From: Cytobacillus solani
Lineage (GTDB): Bacteria > Bacillota > Bacilli > Bacillales > Cytobacillaceae
Assembly (NCBI RefSeq): GCF_001420595.1
Contig: NZ_LJIX01000006.1
Coordinates: 1,305,361-1,369,360, forward strand
Direction of reading: 5' to 3'
Length of the DNA stretch: 64,000 nt
Below are positions 45,058-52,780 of this stretch, piece by piece. Position numbers and translations under genes: made by a program. The notes beneath the pieces were generated by a model. The model searched no databases, was not told the origin of the DNA, and was given only the letters and a program-made list of their open reading frames with translations. The first letter of the stretch is position 1; every line of letters begins with the position of its first letter.

Positions 45058-46494
45058 GTGTCGGAAGAACAGAAGAAGGTTATCATTATCGGCGGTGGAA
45101 TTACAGGTTTAACAACAGCTTTTTATTTGCAAAAAGAAGCACGTGAAAAGGGATTGTCCCTTGATGTGAAACTTGTTGAGGCCTCACAACGTCTAGGTGG
45201 CAAATTACAAACGGTTGTTAAGAAAGGCTTTGTTATCGAAAGAGGTCCTGATTCATTTCTTGCCAGAAAGCAAAGTGCTACGCGTTTAGCGAAAGAGGTT
45301 GGTATGGAAAATGAGCTAATCCGAAATACAGCAGGGAAATCGTTTGTTTTAGCGAGAGAGCGTCTTCATCCGATGCCTGGTGGGTCCATAATGGGGATTC
45401 CGACACAGATTGCCCCTTTTGTTACAACAGGATTATTTTCATTTCCTGGTAAATTGCGTGCTGCCGCAGATTTTGTTCTGCCACGGTCAAACGCTAAGGA
45501 AGATCAAGCACTTGGGGAGTTTTTCCGGAGAAGATTAGGTGATGAAGTTGTTGAAAACTTAATTGAGCCGCTACTATCGGGAATTTATGCTGGAGATATT
45601 GACAATTTAAGCTTAATGTCAACTTTCCCTCAGTTTTATCAAGTGGAACAAAAATATCGCAGTTTGATTTTGGGGATGAAAAAATCATCACCATCTCAGC
45701 CAAAAAGTTCAAATGAGAAGAAAGACAAAGGGATGTTCTTAACTTTTAAGACGGGGCTGCAGTCATTTGTCGATGCGATTGAAAAGAAATTGGAGCCGAA
45801 TTCTGTCATAAAAGGAGTTCAGGTCAAAGGGATTGAAAAAAAACTGGACGGGTATGAACTTGAGTTAAGTAATGGAGAGGTGCTAACGGCAGATAGTGTC
45901 GTCTTATCTGTCCCACATCATATCACCCAGTCTATGTTTAAACAATATCGCTTTTTTGATGCTTTTAAGGAAATGCCTTCCACATCTGTTGCTACAGTTG
46001 CTCTTGCCTTTCCTAAAGAGGCGATTGAAAAAGATATAGAAGGAACAGGATTTGTCGTCTCACGAAACAGTGATTACACCATTACTGCCTGTACATGGAC
46101 ACATAAGAAATGGCCTCATTCTGCGCCAGCTGGAAAAGTTCTGCTGCGCTGCTATGTTGGCAGACCAGGTGATGAAGAGATAGTCGATGTTTCGGATAAT
46201 GAAATGGTGAAAATCGTCTTAAATGATTTAAATAAAACGATGAATATTACGATGGCTCCTGACTTTGCAGTAGTATCTAGATGGAAGGATTCCATGCCGC
46301 AGTATACAGTTGGTCATAAGGGTCGCATTGACAAAGTGATAAACCACCTTAAAGCTGAACTCCCAGGTGTTTATATTGCAGGGAGTTCCTATGATGGGTT
46401 AGGAATGCCTGACTGTATTGACCAAGGTGAAAAAGCTGTTCAACAAGTATTATCATTCCTATATAGTAAAAATCAAAAAGCTATCCATTCGTGA
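45058..46494 (+). CDS. hemY: Coproporphyrinogen III oxidase HemY (CgoX)
   Basis: 478 residues, GTG start at 45058 after AAGGCGGAGAACT. FAD-binding Rossmann motif VIIIGGGITGLTTAFYL near 8-24 and GERG-like IERGPDSFLARK near 60; C-terminal VYIAGSSYDGLGMPDCIDQGEKAVQQV near 440-466 is the FAD-contact region. Oxidises coproporphyrinogen III to coproporphyrin III with O2. A terminator overlaps the stop. Confidence 0.96.
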   Translation: MSEEQKKVIIIGGGITGLTTAFYLQKEAREKGLSLDVKLVEASQRLGGKLQTVVKKGFVIERGPDSFLARKQSATRLAKEVGMENELIRNTAGKSFVLARERLHPMPGGSIMGIPTQIAPFVTTGLFSFPGKLRAAADFVLPRSNAKEDQALGEFFRRRLGDEVVENLIEPLLSGIYAGDIDNLSLMSTFPQFYQVEQKYRSLILGMKKSSPSQPKSSNEKKDKGMFLTFKTGLQSFVDAIEKKLEPNSVIKGVQVKGIEKKLDGYELELSNGEVLTADSVVLSVPHHITQSMFKQYRFFDAFKEMPSTSVATVALAFPKEAIEKDIEGTGFVVSRNSDYTITACTWTHKKWPHSAPAGKVLLRCYVGRPGDEEIVDVSDNEMVKIVLNDLNKTMNITMAPDFAVVSRWKDSMPQYTVGHKGRIDKVINHLKAELPGVYIAGSSYDGLGMPDCIDQGEKAVQQVLSFLYSKNQKAIHS

Positions 46495-46506
46495 TAGCTT
46501 TTTTTA
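46475..46506 (+). terminator. Terminator of the hem operon
   Basis: AAAAGCTATC / GATAGCTTTT stem overlapping the hemY stop codon and followed by a T7 tail. Confidence 0.9.
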
Positions 46507-46560
46507 CTATTTTTTGTTGCATTTATAATGGATGTATGTTAAATTACATATTGTACAAAA

Positions 46561-46583
46561 TGACCGAATTACTCATTTAGTCA
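46561..46583. promoter_or_regulatory. Predicted YhgD operator upstream of yhgD
   Basis: TGACCGAATTACTCATTTAGTCA is an inverted repeat TGAC..GTCA. Its reverse complement shares TTGACTAAATGA and GTCA at the same spacing with the site at 47242-47264 upstream of yhgE. A repeated site in front of a TetR gene and its partner is typical of autoregulation. Confidence 0.7.
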
Positions 46584-46644
46584 ATTGTTCTTATTTTCTA
46601 GCTTCAGCGTGCAAGCGCTAATGCATTCTTAAAGAGGTGAGGGA

Positions 46645-47220
46645 ATGGCAATCGATCGTAAGCAACTGATTATTGAGGCGGCTACTAAATCTTTCTCATT
46701 ATTTGGATTTAAGGCCACAACAATGGATCAGGTTGCAAAGATTGCAAACGTAGGGAAAGGAACGATTTATACCTTTTTTAAAAATAAAGAAGAACTGTTT
46801 GATGAAATTATTAGCTCGCTTATTAGTGAAATGAAGCGGGCAGCTGATGAAGCAATGGATTCTACACTTTCTTTTCATGAAAAGGTTCATCGCGGGCTTT
46901 ATCAAATCTTGGAATTCCGCTTAAAACATCAGCTGACAATTAAGCTCTTCCAAGAAGAGAAAGAGATGGGGACTCCTGCTGTTATGGAGGTAATGATTAA
47001 ACTAGAGGATGCCATTCTTGGTTATTTGAAGGAGAAAATCGTTGCTGCAATTGATAAAGGAGAAATACAAGAATGCAACCCTGAGGTAACAGCATTTATT
47101 ATGTTGAAGCTCTATGTTGCTCTCATCTTCGATTGGGAAAAGCGCAATGAACCATTAGAAAAGGAAGAAATTGCGAAGTTATTTGAACAGTATATCTTTA
47201 AGGGATTATCAAACAGATAG
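46645..47220 (+). CDS. yhgD: TetR/AcrR-family regulator YhgD
   Basis: 191 residues, AAAGAGGTGAGGGA before ATG. The TetR helix-turn-helix covers about 5-50 (LIIEAATKSFSLFGFKATTMDQVAKIANVGKGTIYTFFKNKEELF); the rest is the ligand-binding helical domain. Located directly upstream of yhgE, as in B. subtilis. Two matching 23-bp operator candidates (before this gene and before yhgE) indicate that it represses itself and yhgE. Confidence 0.92.
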   Translation: MAIDRKQLIIEAATKSFSLFGFKATTMDQVAKIANVGKGTIYTFFKNKEELFDEIISSLISEMKRAADEAMDSTLSFHEKVHRGLYQILEFRLKHQLTIKLFQEEKEMGTPAVMEVMIKLEDAILGYLKEKIVAAIDKGEIQECNPEVTAFIMLKLYVALIFDWEKRNEPLEKEEIAKLFEQYIFKGLSNR

Positions 47221-47241
47221 TCCTCGTTTTTTGGAATATAT

Positions 47242-47264
47242 TGACTAAATGAACAAAACAGTCA
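47242..47264. promoter_or_regulatory. Predicted YhgD operator upstream of yhgE
   Basis: TGACTAAATGAACAAAACAGTCA, inverted repeat TGACT..AGTCA with 13 bases between; conserved with the inverted copy at 46561-46583. Confidence 0.7.
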
Positions 47265-47286
47265 GTTTAACAAGGAGGCAACAACA

Positions 47287-49452
47287 TTGAGAGAAAGTCT
47301 TTTCAAAAAGGAATTGCTGTCTGTTTTGCGGAATAAAAAGCTTCTTATTCCAATTATTGCAGTTCTATTTATTCCGGTATTATACAGCGGTATGTTTCTT
47401 TGGGCGTTTTGGGATCCTTATGATCATTTGGCTGATTTACCAGTAGCTATTGTTAATCAGGATAAAGGTGCTGATTTTGAAGGGAAAGAGCTTCAGCTTG
47501 GGAATGAACTTGTTGATAAATTAAAGGAAAGTGGAGATTTTAATTTTAAGTTTGTTAACAAAGAGGAAGGCTATAAGGATCTTAAAAATCAAAAATATTA
47601 TATGCTGATTGAAATTCCATCAGAATTTTCATCTAATGCAACAACTTTGCTTGATGATCATCCGGAAAAGTTAAAGCTTGTCTATGTTCCGAATGAAAGC
47701 TATAACTTTCTTTCTTCGCAAATAGGTGAAACAGCTATTGAAAAAATTAAATCATCTATTTCTGAGAAAATAACCGAAACATATGCAGAAACAATGTTTG
47801 ATAAAGTGACTGAACTTGCAGATGGGATGGGGCAAGCAAGTGATGGAGCTTCTAAAATAAATGATGGTGCAGCCGAACTGAAGGATGGCTCATCGCTAAT
47901 TTATGATAAGCTTTCTTTATTAGCTGATAAATCAATTGAATTTAATGATGGAGTAGGAAAAATCAATAACGGCTCTAAGGAGTTAGTTGCTGGTTCGAAA
48001 ACTTTAGCAGATGGACTTGGTCAGCTGCAAGAAGGACAGAATACATTAAAGTCAGCCTCTGATCAATTAAAAGCAGGCCATGAGCAAATGGCTGCAGGAA
48101 TTCATCAGACAAAAGAAGGACTAGGGGCTGTTAATGAGAAATTGCCAGCTGTTGTTGCTGGTACAGAGCAGATTGGTGCCGGTGCAAAAACCCTATCAAC
48201 CTCTTTACAGCAGTGGCAATCAGAAGCACAAAAAGTTAATGGTGGCATGGCAGTTCTTCAAGAAAAGCTACAAGGACTGATTGGCCAGCTCCCTGAAAAT
48301 TCACCCGAGCGGTTAGAATTAGAGGGTGCATTGAATCAACTCAAAACTGGAACAGCTGAACTTGCCGGTGCGGCTGGGCAGCTTGCGAATGGCGGAAACG
48401 AAATTGCTGCCAAAATTGGTGAACTGAATACAGGGCAGAAACAGCTTCAGCAAGGTGTAAATGAGCTTGCAAAAGGAAGCGAAAAGCTTGAGAGCGGTGC
48501 ACAGGAAATTTCGAAAGGGCAAAATGAATTCCAAGCAGGAATGAATACATTTAGCGAGAAGTTCGCAGATGCGAAAGCGGGTGCAGATCAATTAGCTAAT
48601 GGTTCTACTGTTTTAGCTGGAGGACTTGGACAATTACAAGACGGATCTGCAGCTTTTAAAGATGGAACAGCACAGCTTAAAGATGGTGCTGGAAAAATAG
48701 CAGATGGGAATGCAACATTATATGATGGTTCAGAGGAGTTAGCTAGCAAATTAGCTGACGGTGCTGATAAAGCATCATCTGTAAATGCAAATGATGATAC
48801 ATTCAGCATGATGGCCGGACCTGTTAAAGTGGATAATGAGAAGATTAACAAAGTTCCAAACTATGGAACAGGATTTGCTCCATATTTCTTATCACTTGGT
48901 CTATTTGTCGGTGCACTCTTACTGTCAATAGTCTTTCCATTACGTGAACCAGCAGGCGTGCCAAAGAACGGAATGAGCTGGTTTACAAGTAAATTCCTCA
49001 TTCTCATGGGAATTGGAATTATTCAAGCATTAATCTCTGTGTTGATTATGTTTGTAGGTTTAAAAATTGAAGTGCAAAGTGTACCATTATTTATTTTCTT
49101 TGCCATCATTACAAGCCTGACATTCATTACATTAATTCAGTTCTTTGTTACCACATTTGGTGATCCTGGACGTTTCATTGCGATTATCATCTTAATCCTG
49201 CAATTAACAACAAGTGCAGGTACGTTCCCACTTGAGTTAATTCCTAATTTCTTACAGCCAATTAGCGCATTCTTACCAATGACTTATACTGTTTCAGGAT
49301 TTAAGGCAGTAATTTCAAGCGGTGACTTCAGCTTTATGTGGCATAATGTAGGAATATTAGCGATTTTCATTGTGTTATTTATTGCAGGCACAATTACATT
49401 CTTCACAGGTATGCATAAAAAACGTTTTGCTGCTGCAGCTGTATCAGAGTAA
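47287..49452 (+). CDS. yhgE: YhgE/Pip-domain membrane protein
   Basis: 721 residues, TTG start at 47287 behind AAGGAGGCAACAAC. One N-terminal helix (about 18-37, LLIPIIAVLFIPVLYSGMFLW), then a large extracellular region. That region's middle (about 180-500) is a long repeat-rich coiled coil with recurring GAAELKDGSxL / LADGLGQLQEG motifs. Five or six C-terminal helices follow (about 530-710: YFLSLGLFVGALLLSIVF, FLILMGIGIIQALISVLIMFVG and others). The family includes phage-infection protein (PIP) of lactococci and ESX/YueB-like receptors; function in this host unknown. Control by YhgD is inferred. Confidence 0.92.
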   Translation: MRESLFKKELLSVLRNKKLLIPIIAVLFIPVLYSGMFLWAFWDPYDHLADLPVAIVNQDKGADFEGKELQLGNELVDKLKESGDFNFKFVNKEEGYKDLKNQKYYMLIEIPSEFSSNATTLLDDHPEKLKLVYVPNESYNFLSSQIGETAIEKIKSSISEKITETYAETMFDKVTELADGMGQASDGASKINDGAAELKDGSSLIYDKLSLLADKSIEFNDGVGKINNGSKELVAGSKTLADGLGQLQEGQNTLKSASDQLKAGHEQMAAGIHQTKEGLGAVNEKLPAVVAGTEQIGAGAKTLSTSLQQWQSEAQKVNGGMAVLQEKLQGLIGQLPENSPERLELEGALNQLKTGTAELAGAAGQLANGGNEIAAKIGELNTGQKQLQQGVNELAKGSEKLESGAQEISKGQNEFQAGMNTFSEKFADAKAGADQLANGSTVLAGGLGQLQDGSAAFKDGTAQLKDGAGKIADGNATLYDGSEELASKLADGADKASSVNANDDTFSMMAGPVKVDNEKINKVPNYGTGFAPYFLSLGLFVGALLLSIVFPLREPAGVPKNGMSWFTSKFLILMGIGIIQALISVLIMFVGLKIEVQSVPLFIFFAIITSLTFITLIQFFVTTFGDPGRFIAIIILILQLTTSAGTFPLELIPNFLQPISAFLPMTYTVSGFKAVISSGDFSFMWHNVGILAIFIVLFIAGTITFFTGMHKKRFAAAAVSE

Positions 49453-49457
49453 AACAC

Positions 49458-49495
49458 AAAAAACCAGCCGTTATATGTTAGCGGCTGGTTTTTCT
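49458..49495 (+). terminator. Terminator after yhgE
   Basis: AACCAGCCG / CGGCTGGTT stem with A-run before and T-run after. Confidence 0.92.
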
Positions 49496-49506
49496 TTGTT
49501 TATTTA

Positions 49507-49640
49507 TAGCTCTAGGCGCCATCGGCTCGAGGTCACAAGCCAAACCGACAAGGAGGTTAAAGAACAACCTTCCATCCAGTTAGCCTTATGCTTGTCGCCG
49601 ATAAGCGAGCCTCCACCGCTTTTCTATGTCTAGCTGCGGT
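49507..49640. repeat. Interspersed repeat family R2, copy a (left border of island)
   Basis: About 134 bp: tagctctaggcgccatcggctcgaggtcacaag ... cttgtcgccgataagcgagcc...ccgcttttctatgtctagct. It aligns with copy b at 51550-51686 in the same orientation. After the copy's normal end (ccgcttttc) the sequence starts another copy (tatgtctagct) and breaks off, so a tandem copy has been truncated here. Confidence 0.85.
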
Positions 49641-49650
49641 AGCATAACAT

Positions 49651-49820
49651 GAAGAAAAAAAGGAAATTGAGGAACTATTCAAGGATCTGTTAATTAGTTA
49701 TAAATCATCTGAAGAAACAGTAATCAGTGATTATTCAATGAAGAACAAGACTATAAAGAATTAGAAGAAACAAAAGAATATTATAGAAAAGGATTAAAAG
49801 TTATTTTGAAAAGATTCTAG
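49651..49820 (+). pseudogene. Frame-disrupted remnant of a helical-protein gene (3' end)
   Basis: Two overlapping frames encode charged helical segments: EEKKEIEELFKDLLISYKSS near the left, then after a +1 shift near 49740 EEQDYKELEETKEYYRKGL ending at TAG 49818-49820. Together they look like the C-terminal part of one gene broken by a frameshift and cut at its 5' side by the R2 repeat. The end resembles C-termini of TPR regulators, but this is not certain. Confidence 0.35.
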
Positions 49821-50013
49821 TAATTAAGGAGATGATTGGTTAAACCTTTTAATGTTATGATAAAGTAATTTTGGGGATAACTGCAAAAAAAAGAAAGCAA
49901 TCGCAATGTTTTTACTTTCATTTGTAAATTTATGGACTTTTTAGAATTATACTACTATATTTTTTCAATTTCTTATATAATTTCTTATGTAGGTCTATAT
50001 TTTTATTAAGGGG

Positions 50014-50058
50014 TTTCTTATAAGTAGTATTTATCAGGTTAATACTACTTATAAGAAA
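50014..50058. repeat. 18-bp perfect inverted repeat
   Basis: TTTCTTATAAGTAGTATT at 50014-50031 and its exact reverse complement at 50041-50058, with a 9-nt loop. No T-tail in the right place for a terminator on either strand. It lies about 90 bp beyond the 3' end of the PapR-like gene, within an AT-rich stretch (49821-50149) where I see no gene. Confidence 0.85.
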
Positions 50059-50149
50059 AAATGGGAGTAAAAAAATAGCCTCTTTTTGAAAAAATTACTG
50101 GAAAAATTCATGATAATGCCAGCTGGACTTTAACACGAATTTTAACAAT

Positions 50150-50266
50150 CTAATGTTCAAATGGTAATTCTAGGGAGGTAATTTCATTATTGCTAGTTTC
50201 AGGATATGTAAGGTTAATAGTTACCAACAACCCTAGAGAAATAATTGAAATTAAGAACTTTTTCAC
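50150..50266 (-). CDS. PapR-like quorum-sensing signal peptide precursor
   Basis: 38 codons from GTG 50266 to TAG 50150, with a full AAAGGAGGT site 12 bases upstream. The product has a Sec-type signal (MKKFLISIISLGLLVTINLTYP), a short polar stretch (ETSNNEITS) and ends LELPFEH. PapR of the B. cereus group is a 48-residue secreted precursor whose active C-terminal peptide ends LPFEF (or VPFEF, MPFEF, LPFEY). The end LPFE plus an aromatic-like His fits this closely. It is divergent from a PlcR-like gene; in B. cereus papR lies downstream of plcR in the same direction. The homology is by eye, but motif, size, export signal and neighbour all agree. Confidence 0.75.
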   Translation of the reverse strand: MKKFLISIISLGLLVTINLTYPETSNNEITSLELPFEH

Positions 50267-50328
50267 GAGTTATTCAATACCTCCTTTTTACTAATTTGTT
50301 TCTATAAAGTTATAATACATCATTAATG

Positions 50329-50340
50329 ATTTGTTTGGTC
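50329..50340. promoter_or_regulatory. Palindrome in the PapR-like gene promoter
   Basis: ATCATTAATGAT, a perfect 12-bp palindrome. On the minus strand it sits just upstream of TATTATAAC, a good -10 candidate for the peptide gene. It may be an operator for the divergent regulator. Confidence 0.4.
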
Positions 50341-50411
50341 TTACGATTTTCTTTGAAATTTGAAATGAATCTACCTAATTTCGCCTTTTATTTCAAAATC
50401 CTATTACAATT

Positions 50412-50427
50412 TATGAATATAGGAATA
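50412..50427. promoter_or_regulatory. Degenerate PlcR-box-like sequence upstream of the regulator gene
   Basis: TATGAATATAGGAATA matches the PlcR box TATGNANNNNTNCATA at 8 of 10 fixed positions. It is 72 bp before the regulator ATG. PlcR autoregulates in B. cereus. Two mismatches make this tentative. Confidence 0.3.
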
Positions 50428-50498
50428 TTAAAAGATAAAAGCTAGGTAAGATTGTCAATGATTCTATTTAATCAAATAATAGGTTGGAGGAAAGTCCA

Positions 50499-51380
50499 AT
50501 GTATGATAATAGGATTGGGTATGAATTGAAAAAATTACGGGAGAAAATGAGGATTACGCAATCACAATTATGTGAAGGAATTTGCCATCAATCAATGTTA
50601 AGTAAAATAGAAAAGGGTGAAACCTATCCATCGGCACCTATTCTGTATAAACTCTCTCAAAGGTTAAATGTAGATATGGAATATTTCTTTGTTGATGCAA
50701 ATTTAAAAAACTTCGAGTACATTAAAGAGACTATTAATACAATACGAAAAGAAATCAGAAATAAAAATTATGAAACGGTTAAAGAACTTGTATTATTAGA
50801 AGAATCAAATCCTGATTTTCAAAATTTTGTAGAATTAAAACAGTTTCTATGGTGGCATAAGGGAATAGTTTTATATTACGTTGATAATAATCCTTCGCTA
50901 GCAATTAAGGAACTGGAGAATGCTTTGTTATTGAGTAGACCTATTTCCGAAATATATCATATGTATTCAGATAGAGAATTTGAAATAATAAATACTCTTG
51001 CTGTTATTTATTCAGAAATTAATGATCATGAAACTTCATTAAACTATTTCAAAAATGCTAGGAGTATTTTAAAAAATCAAGCTTTAAAAGATACAAAGAT
51101 CTTGCTTAGAATTGATTATAATATGGCAAAAGTGTTATCAAGACTTAAAAGGTACTCGGAATCAATTAATTTATGCAATGAAGGAATTAATCAATGTATT
51201 GAAGATAGCTGTATGTATCTATACGGAGAATTAACTTATCAAATAGGTTATAACTATGAGTTAATGGGAGATCGCAAGAAAGCAAGAGAATTTTATCAGG
51301 ATTCATTAGAGATATTCAAAGTAAGAGCAAATAACCATTTCAATGATTACATAAAAAGTAGGATTAAACAACTTTCGTAA
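50499..51380 (+). CDS. PlcR-like RNPP transcriptional regulator (HTH + TPR)
   Basis: 293 residues from the ATG at 50499 with TTGGAGG 8-14 bases upstream; B. cereus PlcR has 285. Residues about 6-65 are an XRE-type helix-turn-helix: IGYELKKLREKMRITQSQL, EGICHQSMLSKIEKGETYP. The segment ICHQSxxSxIExGxxYPSxxIL is shared with PlcR. From about 70 to the end, helical TPR repeats follow (KNYETVKELVLLEES, SLAIKELENALLLS, ETSLNYFKNARSILK, SESINLCNEGINQC, KKAREFYQDSLEIFK), the peptide-binding part in RNPP proteins. Divergent from the PapR-like gene. AT-rich codon use differs from its neighbours, suggesting transfer. Targets unknown. Confidence 0.85.
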   Translation: MYDNRIGYELKKLREKMRITQSQLCEGICHQSMLSKIEKGETYPSAPILYKLSQRLNVDMEYFFVDANLKNFEYIKETINTIRKEIRNKNYETVKELVLLEESNPDFQNFVELKQFLWWHKGIVLYYVDNNPSLAIKELENALLLSRPISEIYHMYSDREFEIINTLAVIYSEINDHETSLNYFKNARSILKNQALKDTKILLRIDYNMAKVLSRLKRYSESINLCNEGINQCIEDSCMYLYGELTYQIGYNYELMGDRKKAREFYQDSLEIFKVRANNHFNDYIKSRIKQLS

Positions 51381-51393
51381 AATATCCAAAAAG

Positions 51394-51439
51394 AAAGCAC
51401 CGCACTTAGAGTTAATTCTCTATGTGTGCGTGCTTTTTT
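51394..51439 (+). terminator. Terminator after the PlcR-like gene
   Basis: AAAGCACcGCAC..AGAG / CTCT..GTGTGCgTGCTTTTTT, a long stem with a T6 tail. Confidence 0.88.
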
Positions 51440-51549
51440 GTTTTTAGGAGAAGAAAATAAATGGACACTAACACCTAATAATGAAATAGGTAAAAACTAA
51501 GAATCATACGAAAGGAAAGAGGGGTAGCTAATGCCCTTGGGCAAACCCC
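51440..51549. other. Short intergenic stretch with hairpin
   Basis: No gene seen. AGGGGTagctaaTGCCC / GGGCAaaCCCCTT at about 51518-51551 can form a two-part hairpin directly left of the R2 repeat. Confidence 0.45.
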
Positions 51550-51686
51550 TTCCGCTTTTCTATGTCTAGCTCCAGTCGCCATCGGCTCGAGGTCACAAGT
51601 CAAGCCGACAGGGAGGTTAAAGAACAACCTCTCTGCCGGCTCGTCTTGTGCTTGTCGCCGATAAGCAGGCGCCTTCCGCTTTTCAT
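51550..51686. repeat. Interspersed repeat family R2, copy b (right border of island)
   Basis: Begins cttccgcttttctatgtctagctcc, which is the end of one unit joined to the start of the next, and runs to gccttccgcttttcattc. Internally it forms a long hairpin: CACAAG..AGCCGACAGGGAGGTT pairs with AACCTCTCTGCCGGCT..CTTGTG. It is about 80-85% identical to copy a by eye, same orientation, and abuts the yhfH stop codon. Confidence 0.85.
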
Positions 51687-51687
51687 T

Positions 51688-51822
51688 CTATATATCCGAA
51701 ACTCCCATACAATGATCACATTTGTTTCCATAGCATTCATGCTGTTCTTCGATTGGCTTCCCGCAGTCAACACATTGCTTTGCCGGTAAATTTCTAAAGA
51801 AATCTAAAATGTTTTGGATCAT
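51688..51822 (-). CDS. yhfH: YhfH-family zinc-ribbon miniprotein
   Basis: 44 residues from ATG 51822 to TAG 51688, AGGGGGC before the start. Two Cys pairs, CVDCGK near 17-22 and CYGNKCDHC near 30-38, suggest one zinc ribbon. The pattern FFRNLPAKQCVDCGKPIEEQHECYGN resembles B. subtilis YhfH, which lies next to yhfI, as here. Function unknown. The R2 repeat touches its 3' end. Confidence 0.85.
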   Translation of the reverse strand: MIQNILDFFRNLPAKQCVDCGKPIEEQHECYGNKCDHCMGVSDI

Positions 51823-52032
51823 TTTTGAAAGCCCCCTATGATTTGTGTTTGTTTTGAATAATAAGTTTCTTTTATTGTATTATAACAGTTTGTTTGTGTC
51901 AATGACTGTCTTGATACAAATTGATGGATGTGAAAAAATAGGCTTATTCAGGTATATTAGTTATGACAAAATGTTTTTCATTCCCGTTATTAGGTGAAAA
52001 TAACAAGGTAATAGATAGAAGGAGGAGAAATG

Positions 52033-52767
52033 ATGAAATTTACTGTGATTGGCTGCTGGGGCGGGTATCCAAATGCAGATGAAGCGAGCTCGGGTTATTT
52101 ACTTGAACATGAGGGATTTCATTTAATGATTGATTTCGGCAGCGGCGTTCTGGCGAAAATGCAAAGGGTTCTTCAGCCAGAGGAGATTAATGGGGTCATT
52201 CTTTCTCATTATCATCCGGATCATATTGCAGATATAGGTGTGCTGCAGCATGCCCGTCTTATTCAAGGCTTTTTAGGCAAGAAGACAGAATGCCTTCCTA
52301 TTTATGGTCATGGGATGGATGAATATGAATTTTCAAAATTAACATATAAAGAGATTACTAAGGGGATTGCCTATCAATCAGATCAAACTTTAAATATTGG
52401 TCCATTTGCGATACAATTTTTACAGACGGATCATCCTGTTCCGTGCTTTGCGATGAGAATTGAGGCGGATGGAAAATCCCTCGTGTATACTGCGGATACA
52501 TCATACAAAGAAGAATTCGTTCCTTTTTGCAATGGGGCGGATTTATTAGTGTGTGAATGTAATTTTTATAAGCATCAAAATGGCAAGAATGCTGGACATA
52601 TGACAAGCTATGATGCAGGAACGTTAGCACAGAAAGCAAATGTCAAAAAACTTCTGCTAACTCATCTGCCGCATTACGGGAATATAGAGCAATTAAAGGA
52701 AGAAGCTGCGGATATGTACAGCGGGCCAATTGCGCTAGCTGCCTATCAATGGTCCGTTAAATTATAA
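52033..52767 (+). CDS. yhfI: Metallo-beta-lactamase-fold hydrolase YhfI
   Basis: 244 residues from the second ATG (52033), because GGAGGAG is too close to the first at 52030. Metal-binding motif SHYHPDHIADIG near 58-69 (HxHxDH type), then YGHGMDEYE, TDHPVPCFAMRI and TADTSYKEEF. Ends with LLLTHLPHYGN. It belongs to the RNase Z/arylsulfatase-like branch. Substrate unknown. Thirteen bases separate it from lplJ, so the two are probably one operon. Confidence 0.92.
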   Translation: MKFTVIGCWGGYPNADEASSGYLLEHEGFHLMIDFGSGVLAKMQRVLQPEEINGVILSHYHPDHIADIGVLQHARLIQGFLGKKTECLPIYGHGMDEYEFSKLTYKEITKGIAYQSDQTLNIGPFAIQFLQTDHPVPCFAMRIEADGKSLVYTADTSYKEEFVPFCNGADLLVCECNFYKHQNGKNAGHMTSYDAGTLAQKANVKKLLLTHLPHYGNIEQLKEEAADMYSGPIALAAYQWSVKL

Positions 52768-52780
52768 GGAGTGAACCAAC

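Noticed and set aside
50452-50480. TTGTCA-N17-AATAAT promoter for the PlcR-like gene
   Set aside because: Its start point would fall inside the ribosome site, so it is probably not the functional promoter.
49507-51686. Insertion sequence carrying the quorum-sensing pair
   Set aside because: No transposase and no clear terminal inverted repeats with target duplication; only flanking R2 copies.
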